Shown: positions 5,487 to 5,551 of the stretch, piece by piece | Position numbering within the stretch: position 1 is the first letter of the stretch | Layout of the letters: the number at the start of each line of letters is the position of its first letter | Origin: an uncultured Flavihumibacter sp. | GTDB taxonomy: Bacteria > Bacteroidota > Bacteroidia > Chitinophagales > Chitinophagaceae | Direction: 5' to 3' | NCBI GenBank assembly: GCA_946481605.1 | Contig: CAMLPA010000248.1 | Span: 1-5,551, forward strand | DNA: 5,551 nt | Notes under the pieces: generated by a model | The model's database searches: none | Seen by the model: the letters and a program-made list of their open reading frames with translations, nothing else | Told to the model about the DNA's origin: nothing | Translations under genes and position numbers: made by a program

Positions 5487-5551
5487 CGGATATTTTAAAA
5501 AATGAAAATTTATTTTTTATACGCCCGCACCATCTCCCTTTTTCCCCAGGG
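5458..5551 (-). promoter_or_regulatory. Upstream region of the sigma-factor cluster with an AT-rich promoter-like patch
   Basis: The 94 bases upstream of the sigma gene carry no coding region. Bases 5491-5521 are almost pure A/T and include TAAATTTT on the minus strand (5512-5505), one mismatch from the Bacteroidota -7 element, about 48 bases before the start codon. No TTG-type -33 element is seen at the right distance, so the promoter may be of another class, for example autoregulated. The exact site is not resolved, and the window ends before the next gene. Confidence 0.3.

Noticed and set aside
5536..5551. CCCT...AGGG hairpin at the right edge of the window
   Set aside because: Only four base pairs and cut by the window end; not enough to call a terminator.

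Overview
The window looks like ordinary chromosome from a member of the Bacteroidota, most likely a Chitinophagales/Chitinophagaceae-type bacterium. This is an inference from the gene families: a two-domain fasciclin lipoprotein with an acidic stretch after its lipobox cysteine, a LytTR response regulator, and an ECF sigma factor followed by a small membrane protein of a type I associate with this phylum. There are no convincing Shine-Dalgarno sequences, and the bases before several starts are A-rich. There is no sign of an insertion sequence, phage, CRISPR array, tRNA or rRNA.

Layout. Plus strand: the 3' portion of metH (1-2073, 5' end outside the window) ends at a strong hairpin (2086-2114). 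A 316-base gap (2074-2389) holds that hairpin, a second bulged hairpin and two short inverted repeats, but no gene I can support. Next is a secreted FAS1-FAS1 lipoprotein (2390-3349) closed by a classic hairpin plus T-tract terminator (3371-3407). A LytTR response regulator follows (3543-4298; the longer open frame upstream starts inside the terminator and is not used). Minus strand, convergent: a compact three-gene cluster read from 5457 down to 4299, consisting of an ECF sigma factor (5457-4912), a two-helix membrane protein with a Gly-rich/basic tail (4904-4524) and a 71-residue small protein (4514-4299). The gaps of 7 and 9 bases suggest one operon.

How the genes relate. MetH is housekeeping methionine synthesis/one-carbon metabolism. 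The lipoprotein and the LytTR regulator each appear to be separate transcription units, and no partner kinase is visible. The sigma cluster is the most interesting part: it lacks a FecR-type or zinc-binding anti-sigma gene, and the two genes after the sigma factor have no characterised function known to me. The LytTR gene and the cluster meet with no bases between their stop codons.

I see nothing that proves a new system. The sigma / membrane protein / ferredoxin-like small protein cluster is the best candidate for an under-described regulatory module.
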